The notes: generated from the letters alone by a model not told the origin. A DNA stretch of 34,461 nucleotides from Bacillota bacterium (GCA_017634575.1 JAGBND010000042.1:1-34461); one strand, 5' to 3'; positions 22,432 to 30,435 are shown, counted from the stretch's first letter. Program-made: numbers and translations.

Positions 22432-22460
22432 ATGATACCAGAAAAAGCCTTCGGTATCAA
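22432..22460 (-). promoter_or_regulatory. Promoter with inverted repeat ahead of the 131-aa/GH3 genes
   Basis: On the minus strand there is TTGATA (complement of 22455-22460), a 17-bp spacer and TATCAT (complement of 22432-22437). TGATACC (22433-22439) and GGTATCA (22453-22459) form a perfect 7-bp inverted repeat with a 13-bp spacer covering both boxes. It is a candidate operator, although part of the symmetry comes from the promoter hexamers themselves. Confidence 0.5.
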
Positions 22461-22486
22461 CCATCTGTTATGCTTCCTGCCCAAAT

Positions 22487-23140
22487 TTATCTGCTTTCAG
22501 GAAAGGCATACTCCGCCAGGTGATGGGCATTCGCCCCGCCCTCCCGAAGGGATGTCACGCAGACATTGCAGTAGCCCGCTGTCCGTTCGGTGGTGATTTT
22601 GGCTGCCTCTTCCTGATAGGTGGCAAGCCATTCCTCTTTGGGAAGCACATGGATATAGTCGCTCAGATACTTGTCAAAATAGTCAGGCGCTTCCTTTTTG
22701 TTCTGCGGATAGGCCTCATGGAGCAGAAAGCTGCCGTCGTAGATGACCTCATCCCGGTTCGGTTCCAGCTCCACTACCTCCATGTTCATGCGCTTCATGG
22801 CCTCGCGCATCGCATCCTGAAGCGAATGCTTTCCTCTTGCCCGGAAGCAGTCCTGCAGGGTAATGGCTTCTCCCTGATAATCCGGCCAGGCAAAGTCCTC
22901 TCTTCCCAGCAGAAATTCAAACAGATTGACCTGGGGAATGTCCGGGCGCACCTCTTCAAGCACCCGCATGCAGCTCATGCAGACCGTGACGATCACATCT
23001 CCCTCCTTGGGAAGGGAATTGGTCACGTGACAGCATCCGGCAATCTTCACATCCGGCTGGGTTTTCAGATAGTCCGCGATCCTGGCAGCCGTCTGGGGAA
23101 AATTCCTTTTGAAATTACAGCTTGGATAATAAATATACAT
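22487..23140 (-). CDS. Cys-rich (CCG-like, HdrB-type) putative Fe-S/redox protein
   Basis: This is a 217-residue soluble protein. Cysteines occur at 8, 36-37 (GCCH), 54 and 57 (CMSC), 98, and 191 and 194 (CNVC). The C..CC..CxxC arrangement resembles the CCG domain of heterodisulfide-reductase subunit B and glycolate-oxidase/lactate-utilisation iron-sulfur proteins, but spacing is shorter and the Gly-Cys-Cys-His variant replaces CCG. I therefore give it only a tentative family. The start at 23140 was chosen for its AAGGAGG site; an open frame extends 17 codons upstream. It begins 10 nt after the GH2 stop, so it is in the GH2 transcript, an odd partner for a glycosidase. It could handle electrons or bind metal. 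Function unproven. Confidence 0.6.
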   Translation of the reverse strand: MYIYYPSCNFKRNFPQTAARIADYLKTQPDVKIAGCCHVTNSLPKEGDVIVTVCMSCMRVLEEVRPDIPQVNLFEFLLGREDFAWPDYQGEAITLQDCFRARGKHSLQDAMREAMKRMNMEVVELEPNRDEVIYDGSFLLHEAYPQNKKEAPDYFDKYLSDYIHVLPKEEWLATYQEEAAKITTERTAGYCNVCVTSLREGGANAHHLAEYAFPESR

Positions 23141-23150
23141 CGCATCCTCC

Positions 23151-24875
23151 TTACGTTTCAATAGCGGCCTTCTGACGGTTAATGGCGGCAATCACCTCAG
23201 GCGGGAACTTGGGCTTTCGGTGATAGGTATACAAACCGTTCTGCTCCTGCTCCACATCCGTCAGCTGCGTGTAGCAAAAGCCCATATGCTCCGGATTGGC
23301 CAAAAGGGCTGTGGTTAAGCCTCTGTAGCGCTCCAGATATTCTTCCTCTGTTTTGGGACCTTCTCCATAGCCCCAGCCGGATGCATCATCCGTCCAGCGG
23401 ATTCCGCCGTATTCGCTGACGAACATGGGTTTAATCCCGTCATAGTGTTCTTTGGGCTCCAGGCGGTCATACAGCGGCGCACCCGGGGCATATCTTGCGG
23501 CAAAAATCTGCACATTCTGCTCGTAATCGTGGGTATCGTAAACATCGGTTTCCGTATGCAGTCCGCCGCTGGTATCGATCACCGGCCTGGTTCTGTCGAT
23601 GGCTTTCGTGGCGCGGTATACGCTCCGCAAAGTAAGCTCTCTCAGGCCATCTCCGGACTCTCCCCAGACCTCGTTGAAGGGACACCAGCCGATAATGGAC
23701 GGATGGTTATAGTCTCGCTGCACCACTTCGATCCATTCCTTCAGCACGATCCCCAGGGTATAGCTTCTGGAAGGGTCGATGCCCCAGCTGGGATATTCGC
23801 CCCAGCACAGGTATCCCAACCGGTCCGCCAGATATAAGAACCGGGGTTCAAAAACCTTCTGGTGGAGTCTGGCGCCGTTAAAGCCCATGGCAATGGACAT
23901 TTCGATGTCCTGCCTCAGATCCGCTTCCGATGGCGCAGTATAGATTCCGTCCGGATAGAAGCCCTGATCCAGCACCAGCCGCTGGAATACGGTTTTGCCG
24001 TTAATCTGACAGGCCTTTCCTTCAAAGCTGATGCTGCGAAGGCCGATATAGCTCTTCACCCGGTCGATGACCTGTCCGTCCTTCCAAAGCTCCAGGGACA
24101 AATCGTACAGATAAGGATTCAGCGGCTCCCAAAGCTTCGGGTTTTGAATCTTCAGGGTAAGGTAAGCATGATCGCCGCAAACCTCGGCGCAGGCCGAGGC
24201 GTTTTCCACGCCCTTCTCCAGGGCGCTGATCTTCACGCTCAGTGCTTCGTCCGGATGATTGTTTTTCAAAAGCACATCGGCGTAACAGATTCCCTGAGCC
24301 GGATCCGTGGTAAAAAACGCGGTTTCCATGTAGCTTTGAGGAACCCATTCCAGCCAGATGGTCTGCCAGATTCCTGTAGTTCTGGTATAGGAGCATGCAT
24401 AGGAATGGAACCGGTCGGACTGTTTGCCGAAGGGCTGACGGCCGCTGCGCTGATGATCCTCGCAGCAGATGGTAATCACATTGTCTCCCGGAACCAGAAA
24501 ATCCGTGATGTCGAAGGAGAAGGACACATATCCGCCTTCATGGACGCCGGCGCTTAAGCCATTGATCCATACCTCGGTTTTGTAATCGGCGGCGCCGATA
24601 TGCAGCAGCGTCCGTTTGCCCGTCTGATCAGGCGGGAGCAAGAAGCTCCTGCGGTACCAGACCGCTTCCATAAAGTCTTTATAGCCAATGCCGGAGAGCT
24701 CGGACTCCGGACAGAAGGGAACCAGGATTTTCCGGGAATAAGCCTTTTTCTCTAAAAAGCCCTGTTCCCGGCCGGTGCCCGATAAATCCAGTTCAAACTC
24801 CCACTCTCCATTCAGATTCAGCCAGGATGAACGTTCAAACTGAGGAAAAGGATGTTCGGGACGGGGAATGCACAT
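23151..24875 (-). CDS. Glycoside hydrolase family 2 protein
   Basis: This is a 574-residue GH2 enzyme. It has an N-terminal sugar-binding jelly-roll (LNLNGEWEFELD, then WYRRSFLLP and GAADYKTEVWINGLSAGVHEGGY), an Ig-like middle domain, and a TIM barrel with acid/base Glu402 in WCPFNEVWGE and nucleophile Glu488 in FVSEYGG. At this short length it resembles beta-glucuronidase/compact beta-galactosidase GH2 members rather than LacZ (~1000 aa). The substrate is not determined. The start at 24875 (MCIPRPEHPF) was chosen because GGAGG lies upstream, though at a long 9-nt spacing; the frame extends 22 codons further. It has a promoter at 24999-25027 and no signal peptide. The Cys-rich protein gene follows by 10 nt. 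Confidence 0.9.
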   Translation of the reverse strand: MCIPRPEHPFPQFERSSWLNLNGEWEFELDLSGTGREQGFLEKKAYSRKILVPFCPESELSGIGYKDFMEAVWYRRSFLLPPDQTGKRTLLHIGAADYKTEVWINGLSAGVHEGGYVSFSFDITDFLVPGDNVITICCEDHQRSGRQPFGKQSDRFHSYACSYTRTTGIWQTIWLEWVPQSYMETAFFTTDPAQGICYADVLLKNNHPDEALSVKISALEKGVENASACAEVCGDHAYLTLKIQNPKLWEPLNPYLYDLSLELWKDGQVIDRVKSYIGLRSISFEGKACQINGKTVFQRLVLDQGFYPDGIYTAPSEADLRQDIEMSIAMGFNGARLHQKVFEPRFLYLADRLGYLCWGEYPSWGIDPSRSYTLGIVLKEWIEVVQRDYNHPSIIGWCPFNEVWGESGDGLRELTLRSVYRATKAIDRTRPVIDTSGGLHTETDVYDTHDYEQNVQIFAARYAPGAPLYDRLEPKEHYDGIKPMFVSEYGGIRWTDDASGWGYGEGPKTEEEYLERYRGLTTALLANPEHMGFCYTQLTDVEQEQNGLYTYHRKPKFPPEVIAAINRQKAAIET

Positions 24876-24998
24876 ACAAGTCAACCTCCGTATCAGAATA
24901 TTGGCAGATCTGCGGCCATCAGGCAAAAGATCTGATGACAAGGATCCTCCTGAAATGGTCTGAAATCATTTCCATTTGAGGGCGATTCAGCTGCTTTC

Positions 24999-25027
24999 AT
25001 TATATCAATTCCTGCATCAAAATACAA
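24999..25027 (-). promoter_or_regulatory. Promoter for the GH2 operon
   Basis: On the minus strand there is TTGTAT (complement of 25022-25027), a 17-bp spacer and a perfect TATAAT (complement of 24999-25004), about 120 bp upstream of the GH2 start. The 24876-25187 interval holds no gene, only this promoter and the divergent symporter promoter. Confidence 0.6.
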
Positions 25028-25050
25028 CGAAAGCCTTGAGCCGCTTCTAA

Positions 25051-25079
25051 TTGACATTTTAAACTAATTGTTGCATAAT
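25051..25079 (+). promoter_or_regulatory. Promoter for the NSS symporter
   Basis: A perfect TTGACA (25051-25056), a 17-bp spacer and CATAAT (25074-25079) give a ~100-nt leader to the symporter ATG at 25188. No strong leader structure was seen. Confidence 0.65.
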
Positions 25080-25187
25080 ATACCTTTGCGGATTCATAGG
25101 GAAAAGAATGGCTTATTGATGCATAATTCTTCCAAAACTATGGATCCGTCCTATATCTCTCATTCTCACATAACAGGAGACATTTTC

Positions 25188-26558
25188 ATGGAAGCAGAAA
25201 AACAGAGCCGGGGCGTATTCTCCGGAAAACTCGGTTATGTACTGGCAGCAGCCGGTTCCGCGGTCGGTTTAGGCAACATCTGGCGCTTTCCCTATCTGGC
25301 GGCCGAATACGGCGGAGGCATTTTTCTTCTGACTTATCTGATTCTCGCTTTGACCTTCGGTTATACGCTGATGGTTTCCGAAACAGCCCTGGGCCGCATG
25401 ACCGGGAAATCTCCCGTAGGCGCATTCCGAAAGCTGAAAAACACCAGGCTTTCTCTGGCGGGAGGCTGGATCAATGCCATTATCCCCATGCTGATCCTTC
25501 CCTACTACAGCGTCATCGGCGGCTGGGTCGCCAAATACCTGTTCGAATATATGGCAGGCCATGTAGCCGAAACCGCTTCCAGCGAATATTTCACCGCTTT
25601 CATCAGCAATGCCTCCTCCGCTGAGGGATGGTTCCTTGTTTTTGCTTTTCTCACCATGCTGGTCATCGCGCTGGGCGTAGAGAACGGCGTGGAAAAAGTC
25701 TCGCGCATCATGATGCCCGGCCTGGTGATACTGGCGGTGGTGATGGCCATCTATTCCATGACCAGACCCGGCGCGGTGGAAGGCATCAAGTATTTCCTGA
25801 TTCCCGATCTCTCCCATTTTTCATGGATGACGGTGGTCGCGGCCCTCGGCCAGATGTTCTATTCTCTTTCGATTGCCATGGGCATTCTGATCACCTATGG
25901 CTCCTACATGAAAAAGGATGTCAACATCGAAACCTCCATGCACCATGTCATCTTCTTCGACAGCGGCATCGCCATCTTGTCCGGTCTGATGATTATTCCG
26001 GCTGTTTTCGCCTTCTCCCCCGGCGATGCAGGCGCCCTTTCCCAGGGACCTTCCCTGATGTTTGTCACCATGCCCAAGATTTTCCATTCCATGGGCGGTG
26101 GCCGGTATGTGGCCATTATCTTTTTCGTCATGGTTTTGTTTGCGGCCCTCACCAGCTCCATTTCTCTGGCTGAAACCTGCGCCTCCACCTTCCAGGATGA
26201 GCTTCACTGGAGCCGGAAAAAGTCAACCATCATGGTCGGACTGATCGTTCTGGTGCTGGGAACCTTCTCTTCCCTTGGCTTCTCCACCCTTTCAAACGTT
26301 CGTCTTCTGGGCATGCAGATTCTGGATTTTTTCGACTTCCTGACCAACTCCCTGATGATGCCCATCTCCTCCTTTGCCATCTGTATTTTTGTTGTCTATG
26401 TGGTAGGCGTCAAAAAAATAGCAGAGGAAGTCAAGCTTTCCTCTGCGTTCCGGTTCGAGGGCATGTACAAAGTCTTTATCAAATACATTGCGCCCTTCTT
26501 CGTCATGGTAATTCTTCTTAGCTCCATCGCCAACGTACTGGGCATTATCCATATTTAG
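25188..26558 (+). CDS. Neurotransmitter:sodium symporter (NSS/SNF) family transporter
   Basis: This is a 456-residue, ~11-12 TM LeuT-fold transporter. The N-terminal signature GSAVGLGNIWRFPYLAAEYGGG (TM1, sodium and substrate site) is intact. TM6 (YSLSIAMGILITYGSYM) and TM8 (FAALTSSISLAET) motifs also match bacterial NSS proteins such as Tyt1, TnaT and MhsT. These import hydrophobic or aromatic amino acids with sodium. The start at 25188 was chosen for the AGGAGA site 7 nt upstream, since the frame extends 40 codons upstream with no hydrophobic content. It is a single-gene unit with its own promoter and a terminator directly after. The flanking genes do not tell the substrate. Confidence 0.92.
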   Translation: MEAEKQSRGVFSGKLGYVLAAAGSAVGLGNIWRFPYLAAEYGGGIFLLTYLILALTFGYTLMVSETALGRMTGKSPVGAFRKLKNTRLSLAGGWINAIIPMLILPYYSVIGGWVAKYLFEYMAGHVAETASSEYFTAFISNASSAEGWFLVFAFLTMLVIALGVENGVEKVSRIMMPGLVILAVVMAIYSMTRPGAVEGIKYFLIPDLSHFSWMTVVAALGQMFYSLSIAMGILITYGSYMKKDVNIETSMHHVIFFDSGIAILSGLMIIPAVFAFSPGDAGALSQGPSLMFVTMPKIFHSMGGGRYVAIIFFVMVLFAALTSSISLAETCASTFQDELHWSRKKSTIMVGLIVLVLGTFSSLGFSTLSNVRLLGMQILDFFDFLTNSLMMPISSFAICIFVVYVVGVKKIAEEVKLSSAFRFEGMYKVFIKYIAPFFVMVILLSSIANVLGIIHI

Positions 26559-26562
26559 TGCC

Positions 26563-26604
26563 GTGCAGCGGCATGGCAACAGCATCATTTCGACGCCGCT
26601 GCGC
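26563..26604 (+). other. Hairpin directly after the symporter gene
   Basis: GTGCAGCGGC (26563-26572) pairs with GCCGCTGCGC (26595-26604), 10 bp with one U-G wobble, around a 22-nt loop. It stacks just ahead of the terminator at 26610-26636 and has no U-tract of its own, so it may protect the mRNA end. Confidence 0.5.
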
Positions 26605-26609
26605 GTTTC

Positions 26610-26636
26610 AGGCCTTCTTTAAAGAAGGCCTTTTTT
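26610..26636 (+). terminator. Intrinsic terminator of the symporter, overlapping the end of the convergent gene
   Basis: AGGCCTTCTTTAAAGAAGGCCT (two runs joined at 26610-26631) is a perfect 22-bp palindrome followed by TTTTT. It overlaps the last codons and the stop (26619-26621) of the minus-strand membrane protein gene, so the same bases code for protein and end the opposite transcript. Confidence 0.85.
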
Positions 26637-27284
26637 ATATAGAATCCGGGAGACGGCCACCGTAAAGACAACGCCCACGGGAACCATGATTCCCACAGTG
26701 CCTGCGTTCAGGGCCGGCACGAAAATGAACAGCACCAGCATCAGGATAACCGGCGCAATGGAGATTTTCCAGTTTTTGGAGATAAAAACCACGCCCAAAG
26801 CGCCGAACAGGGCTGGAAGAATCTGGGCGAAAGCCGGCGCCAGCACCGGCGCATTCAAAAGAGGTGTCAGCGGTTTAATCAGAATGACGCCGATAATAAT
26901 AATCAGCGTCGTCACAATACTGGAGATGGCAATGGCAATGGTGGAAACCACTTCCCCCTCCTCGGAGCTGGCCTTCACGTCCGCCTGCTCCAGGGCATTG
27001 ATGGCTACCGGCAGCTTCAGGTTGGAAATATTGCCGGTGACGAAGGACAGGTAGGACCCGCCTGCGCCAAGCATGGGAATATAGGTAAAGGTCTCGATCA
27101 GCCCGACGGCCCAGTACATGGGCGCCGTGGCCAGAAGCCCCATTAAAAAGCCATGCCAGTCCGGCCCTGCGCCATAAATCAGGCCCACCAGCACCGGGAA
27201 CAGCAGGAGCAAAACGGCCATGGAAAGATTCCAGATGGTCCCGTCGCGATGCACCGAATCCATATAGCTCATCTGTGTTTTCAT
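26619..27284 (-). CDS. Multi-pass membrane protein, partner of DUF5058 protein
   Basis: This is a 221-residue protein with a short soluble N-terminus (~18 residues) and about six to seven hydrophobic segments. A central GAGGSYLSFVTGNISNLKLPVAINAL loop (~74-98) is conserved-looking and precedes an acidic loop (KASSEEGEVVS). I do not know a named family. It starts 24 nt after the DUF5058 gene, with AGGAGG 9 nt upstream, so the two are translated from one message. They probably form a two-subunit membrane complex. Because they are divergent from an M20 peptidase and share its operator region, an oligopeptide, N-acyl amino acid or amino-acid transporter is a reasonable guess, not a demonstrated role. 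Its 3' end doubles as the neighbour's terminator. Confidence 0.75.
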   Translation of the reverse strand: MKTQMSYMDSVHRDGTIWNLSMAVLLLLFPVLVGLIYGAGPDWHGFLMGLLATAPMYWAVGLIETFTYIPMLGAGGSYLSFVTGNISNLKLPVAINALEQADVKASSEEGEVVSTIAIAISSIVTTLIIIIGVILIKPLTPLLNAPVLAPAFAQILPALFGALGVVFISKNWKISIAPVILMLVLFIFVPALNAGTVGIMVPVGVVFTVAVSRILYKKGLL

Positions 27285-27308
27285 GTGAACATGCCTCCTT
27301 TCCTGTGA

Positions 27309-28046
27309 TCAGCCCAAAAGACTTGTAATCGGAATCGCGCTGGCCATGCCTAAAATCAGGCTGATGGGCAGCGCATAATCAGAAATCCAGCGCCAGCCGA
27401 ATTTTGCTCTCAAGGCGCCGCAAAGAAGCATCAGAACAGCCGAAACAAACATGACCAGCACAGGAATCAGGCCGGCGCTGTTTCCCGTAAAAACGCCCAG
27501 CAGGTCACAGAACACATAGCCCAGGAATGCGGAAATCATGCCGATAAACATGGAATTGGAGAATATTTCGGCCCATTTTTTATCCCGGCCTTCCATGGTG
27601 ATCATTCCCGAAAGAAGCTTTTTGCAGACCAGCGGAACCAGCCAGATTCCCAGAAAAATACTGACGGTCATAACCGCTGCAACGGTTATATATTGAGAGG
27701 CCGTCAGGCTGGAGACCTGGCCAAAGGTAAGGCCCATGGCGCTTTCCGCGTTGGAAGCGGCGATGGTTTCGTAGGAAAGCGAGCCGACCACGCTAAGCCT
27801 CAGCCAGGGAAGCGGCAGTCCCAGGTCTTTGGAAAGGGTAATGACGCTGATTACAATGGCGATGGCAGGGGCAATGGTGAAAACCGCTGCCGTGGATGCG
27901 ATTTTCTTCAGTTTTTCCTTTTTTATACCGATTTCAATGCCCCGTCTCCAGGCTTTGATCAGGAAATAGACCGACTGTCCCAGCACAGCCGCCACGATAA
28001 TTCCCACCATCAGAAACAGGATCGGGCTGTTGACATTAAATTCCAT
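27309..28046 (-). CDS. DUF5058-type membrane protein
   Basis: This is a 245-residue protein with about six TM segments. The N-terminal TM is followed by a basic loop (KAWRRGIEIGIKKEKLKKIAS), then FTIAPAIAIVISVITLSKDLGLPLPWLRLSVVGSLSYET, which I associate with the DUF5058 family of Clostridia. A polar ASNAESAMG segment lies between TM3 and TM4. The family has no established function. The start has AGGAGGGAG 6 nt upstream. It is the first gene of a two-gene unit with the 221-aa membrane protein. Its promoter region, with a 16-bp palindrome, is shared with the divergent M20 peptidase, which suggests coregulated uptake and hydrolysis of one substrate. Confidence 0.68.
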   Translation of the reverse strand: MEFNVNSPILFLMVGIIVAAVLGQSVYFLIKAWRRGIEIGIKKEKLKKIASTAAVFTIAPAIAIVISVITLSKDLGLPLPWLRLSVVGSLSYETIAASNAESAMGLTFGQVSSLTASQYITVAAVMTVSIFLGIWLVPLVCKKLLSGMITMEGRDKKWAEIFSNSMFIGMISAFLGYVFCDLLGVFTGNSAGLIPVLVMFVSAVLMLLCGALRAKFGWRWISDYALPISLILGMASAIPITSLLG

Positions 28047-28162
28047 GAATCTCCCTCCTACTGCAATGTATTTATGGTTAAGATGCCCGTCCCCTGGACA
28101 GGCTCCGGACCGTCTTGCATATATTTTCGATTTCGTGCATTTTTATTCACATCATATTCAAA

Positions 28163-28191
28163 AACTTACCACGAATTCTTTCAAATGTCAA
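28163..28191 (-). promoter_or_regulatory. Possible promoter of the DUF5058 operon
   Basis: On the minus strand there is a perfect -35 box TTGACA (complement of 28186-28191), a 17-bp spacer and a poor -10 box TAAGTT (complement of 28163-28168). The weak -10 suggests that an activator may be needed. The -35 box overlaps the left arm of the 16-bp palindrome. Confidence 0.4.
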
Positions 28192-28203
28192 TGGCGCCAT
28201 TGA
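28188..28203. promoter_or_regulatory. 16-bp perfect palindrome between divergent promoters (operator candidate)
   Basis: TCAATGGCGCCATTGA is fully self-complementary. Its left arm overlaps the minus -35 box (28186-28191) and its right arm overlaps the plus -35 box (28200-28205). A dimeric regulator bound here would touch both divergent promoters. No regulator gene is adjacent. Confidence 0.65.
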
Positions 28204-28228
28204 TTTAGCACCATTCCTGATGTATACT
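28200..28228 (+). promoter_or_regulatory. Promoter for the M20 peptidase/NAD genes
   Basis: TTGATT (28200-28205), a 17-bp spacer and TATACT (28223-28228) give a leader of about 75 nt to the ATG at 28311. Confidence 0.6.
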
Positions 28229-28244
28229 TTTTAAGATAAGGCGC

Positions 28245-28275
28245 TTTTGCCATGGGGCATGCTGCTCATGCAAAA
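28245..28275 (+). other. Leader hairpin upstream of the M20 peptidase
   Basis: TTTTGC plus ATG (28245-28254, one bulged C) pairs with CATGCAAAA (28267-28275) around a 12-nt loop in the 5' leader. There is no U-tract after it, so it is not a terminator. Any role in mRNA stability or regulation is unproven. Confidence 0.35.
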
Positions 28276-28310
28276 GGATGTATATATAAATAAACCAGGA
28301 GGATATATTC

Positions 28311-29627
28311 ATGAGCCGTTCCGATGATTATGCACAGATTCTGTCCAGGATGATCCAATGCGAAACCATCTCCTTTTTCGGTCAGGAGGATCTGACCAAA
28401 TTTGAAAAGTTCCACGCCCTGATTCATGAACTCTTTCCAAATGTATTCGAAACACTGACAGAAGAGGTTTTCCACGGAAGCCTGCTGCTTCGCTGGAAGG
28501 GTACCGATGCTTCCCTGGATCCTGCCCTTTTCATGTCTCATCATGACGTGGTAGAAGCAGGCGGCGTCTGGAAGCACGCGCCCTTCTCGGGAGATATTGC
28601 CGAAGGCAAGGTCTGGGGACGAGGCACCATGGATACCAAGGGCAATCTGTTCGGCATCCTGCAGGCCATTGAAGAGCTGATTCAGGAAGGCTATGTGCCG
28701 ATCCGCGATATTTATGTAGAAAGCGCCTGCAACGAAGAAACCACCGGAGAAGGCGCTGCAGAGATTGCAAAGGTTCTGAAGGACCGGGGCATCCACCTGT
28801 ATTTCACCATGGATGAGGGCGGCATGATTCTTCCCGATCCCATCGGAGGGGCCAACGGCACCTTTGCCATGATCGGCGTTGGGGAAAAATGCGCCGTGGA
28901 TCTGAAATTTATTGCCAAATCTAATGGCGGCCATGCCTCTACTCCGGGGAAAAACACCCCGCTGGTCAGGCTTGGCAAATTTATGGCAGCCGCTGATGCG
29001 TCCCATATTTTTACCGTAGAGATGGAGCCGGTTATCCAGGAAATGTTCCGCCGCATCGGTCCCACCATGAAAAAGCCCTTAAACACCCTGACCGCCAACA
29101 TCGATAAAACGAAAAAGCTGATGGAAGCCGTCGTTCCTGCCATCTCCCCCACGGCCGCCGCGCTGCTGCGCACCACCCTGGCCTTTACCATGGCCGGCGG
29201 TTCCGACGGCACCAATGTGCTTCCCCAGGAGGCCTGGATTGTGGGCAACATGCGCTGCTCCCATCATCAGGGAAAGAAAGGCAGCATCGCCGCCATCACC
29301 AAGCTGGCTAAAAAATACGACCTGACGGTGGAGATTCTGCACGAGCATATCGAGTCGCCCATCGCCGACTACAACGATCCGCCTTTTAAGCTGGTGGAGA
29401 AAATCTGCCATCAGATCTATCCGGATGTCATTCCGGCCCCTTATCTGATGACCGGCGCCAGCGACAGCCGCAGCTTCGCCCTGGTCTGCGAGAACGGGAT
29501 TCGGTTCGCCCCGTTTTTGATCAGCGACCAGCAGCGAAACAGCATTCACGGCCTGGACGAGAACATTGATGTCTCTTCCCTGGCTCCCGCTGTTGATTTC
29601 TTCAAAGCCATGATGAAAGAGCTTTAA
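28311..29627 (+). CDS. M20-family metallopeptidase (dipeptidase/carboxypeptidase type)
   Basis: This is a 438-residue di-zinc M20 hydrolase. Expected residues are visible: His77 and Asp79 in SHHDVV, bridging Asp108 in GRGTMDTKG, catalytic Glu142 and metal Glu143 in NEETTGEG, Asp168 in TMDEGG, and a late His in SIHGLDENI. The inserted dimerisation lid domain lies at ~200-310. Family members hydrolyse dipeptides or N-acyl amino acids. The enzyme is cytoplasmic, with no signal peptide. The start has AGGAGG 8 nt upstream. It is divergent from the DUF5058 pair under a shared palindrome. nadE follows after 45 nt without a terminator, so it probably heads a peptidase-nadE-nadD-pncB transcript. Confidence 0.92.
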   Translation: MSRSDDYAQILSRMIQCETISFFGQEDLTKFEKFHALIHELFPNVFETLTEEVFHGSLLLRWKGTDASLDPALFMSHHDVVEAGGVWKHAPFSGDIAEGKVWGRGTMDTKGNLFGILQAIEELIQEGYVPIRDIYVESACNEETTGEGAAEIAKVLKDRGIHLYFTMDEGGMILPDPIGGANGTFAMIGVGEKCAVDLKFIAKSNGGHASTPGKNTPLVRLGKFMAAADASHIFTVEMEPVIQEMFRRIGPTMKKPLNTLTANIDKTKKLMEAVVPAISPTAAALLRTTLAFTMAGGSDGTNVLPQEAWIVGNMRCSHHQGKKGSIAAITKLAKKYDLTVEILHEHIESPIADYNDPPFKLVEKICHQIYPDVIPAPYLMTGASDSRSFALVCENGIRFAPFLISDQQRNSIHGLDENIDVSSLAPAVDFFKAMMKEL

Positions 29628-29672
29628 GACGATCCCCACGCTATTTGCGCAAGTTCTCAAATGGAGGTATAT

Positions 29673-30425
29673 ATGAATTCATATCAGTTTGACGCGGTAA
29701 AAGTCCGGGACAGTCTGGTTCAGGGCATAAAGGATCTGGCCGCTTCCCAGGGTTTTTCAAGAGTCGTGATCGGCATTTCCGGCGGTAAAGATTCCACCGT
29801 TTGCGCCGCGCTTTGCGCAAGAGCCCTCGGCAAAGAAAACGTCTACGGCATCATGATGCCGGACGGGGAGCAAAAGGACATCGCCGACAGCCGCAAGGTC
29901 TGCGAAGTGCTGGGGATCCATCAGAAAACCGTTAATATCGGCGCCATGCACCGCTCCCTTCTGGAGGCTGTGAAAGCTGATGGCTTCGAAGTTCCGTTCC
30001 ATCAGGAAAGCGACTTTAACGTGGGACCCCGTCTTCGCATGACAACCCTTCGCTACATCGCTCAGGCCATCGGCGCCAGGCTGGTGGGCACCGGCAATCT
30101 TTCCGAGGCAACCGTTGGTTATTGCACCAAGGATGGAGATACCTCCTGTGATTTCTCCCTTTTGGGAAACCTGACAAGCGTGGAAGTGGTTGAAGTCGGT
30201 CTGACCATGGAAGAGCTTCCGAAAGAGCTGGTGCAGAAAACGCCTTCCGATGGTCTCTCCGGCAAAAGCGACGAAGAACGTCTTGGCCTGAAATATGCGG
30301 ATATTCATGCGTACCTTAGGCTCGGCACCTGCGGCGATTTTGAAACGGATGAAAAAATCCGTCGAAAAGAACGGGCGAACATGCATAAACGACAGATGCC
30401 GGTTAAAATCAATCCCTTTGTGTAA
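29673..30425 (+). CDS. nadE: NH3-dependent NAD+ synthetase
   Basis: This is a 250-residue ammonia-dependent NAD synthetase: deamido-NAD + ATP + NH3 gives NAD + AMP + PPi. The PP-loop SGGKDS is at residues 36-41. The motifs GTGNLSEATVGYCTKDGD and LGNLTS lie in the nicotinate- and ATP-binding region, and KTPSDGLSGKSDEE and the C-terminal KR..MP are typical of NadE. It lacks the nitrilase/glutaminase domain of the long form, so it uses free ammonia. The start at 29673 was preferred over an ATG four codons upstream, because the GGAGG ribosome binding site lies between them. It sits between the M20 peptidase and nadD (10-nt gap). Confidence 0.95.
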   Translation: MNSYQFDAVKVRDSLVQGIKDLAASQGFSRVVIGISGGKDSTVCAALCARALGKENVYGIMMPDGEQKDIADSRKVCEVLGIHQKTVNIGAMHRSLLEAVKADGFEVPFHQESDFNVGPRLRMTTLRYIAQAIGARLVGTGNLSEATVGYCTKDGDTSCDFSLLGNLTSVEVVEVGLTMEELPKELVQKTPSDGLSGKSDEERLGLKYADIHAYLRLGTCGDFETDEKIRRKERANMHKRQMPVKINPFV

Positions 30426-30435
30426 GAGGCCTGTC

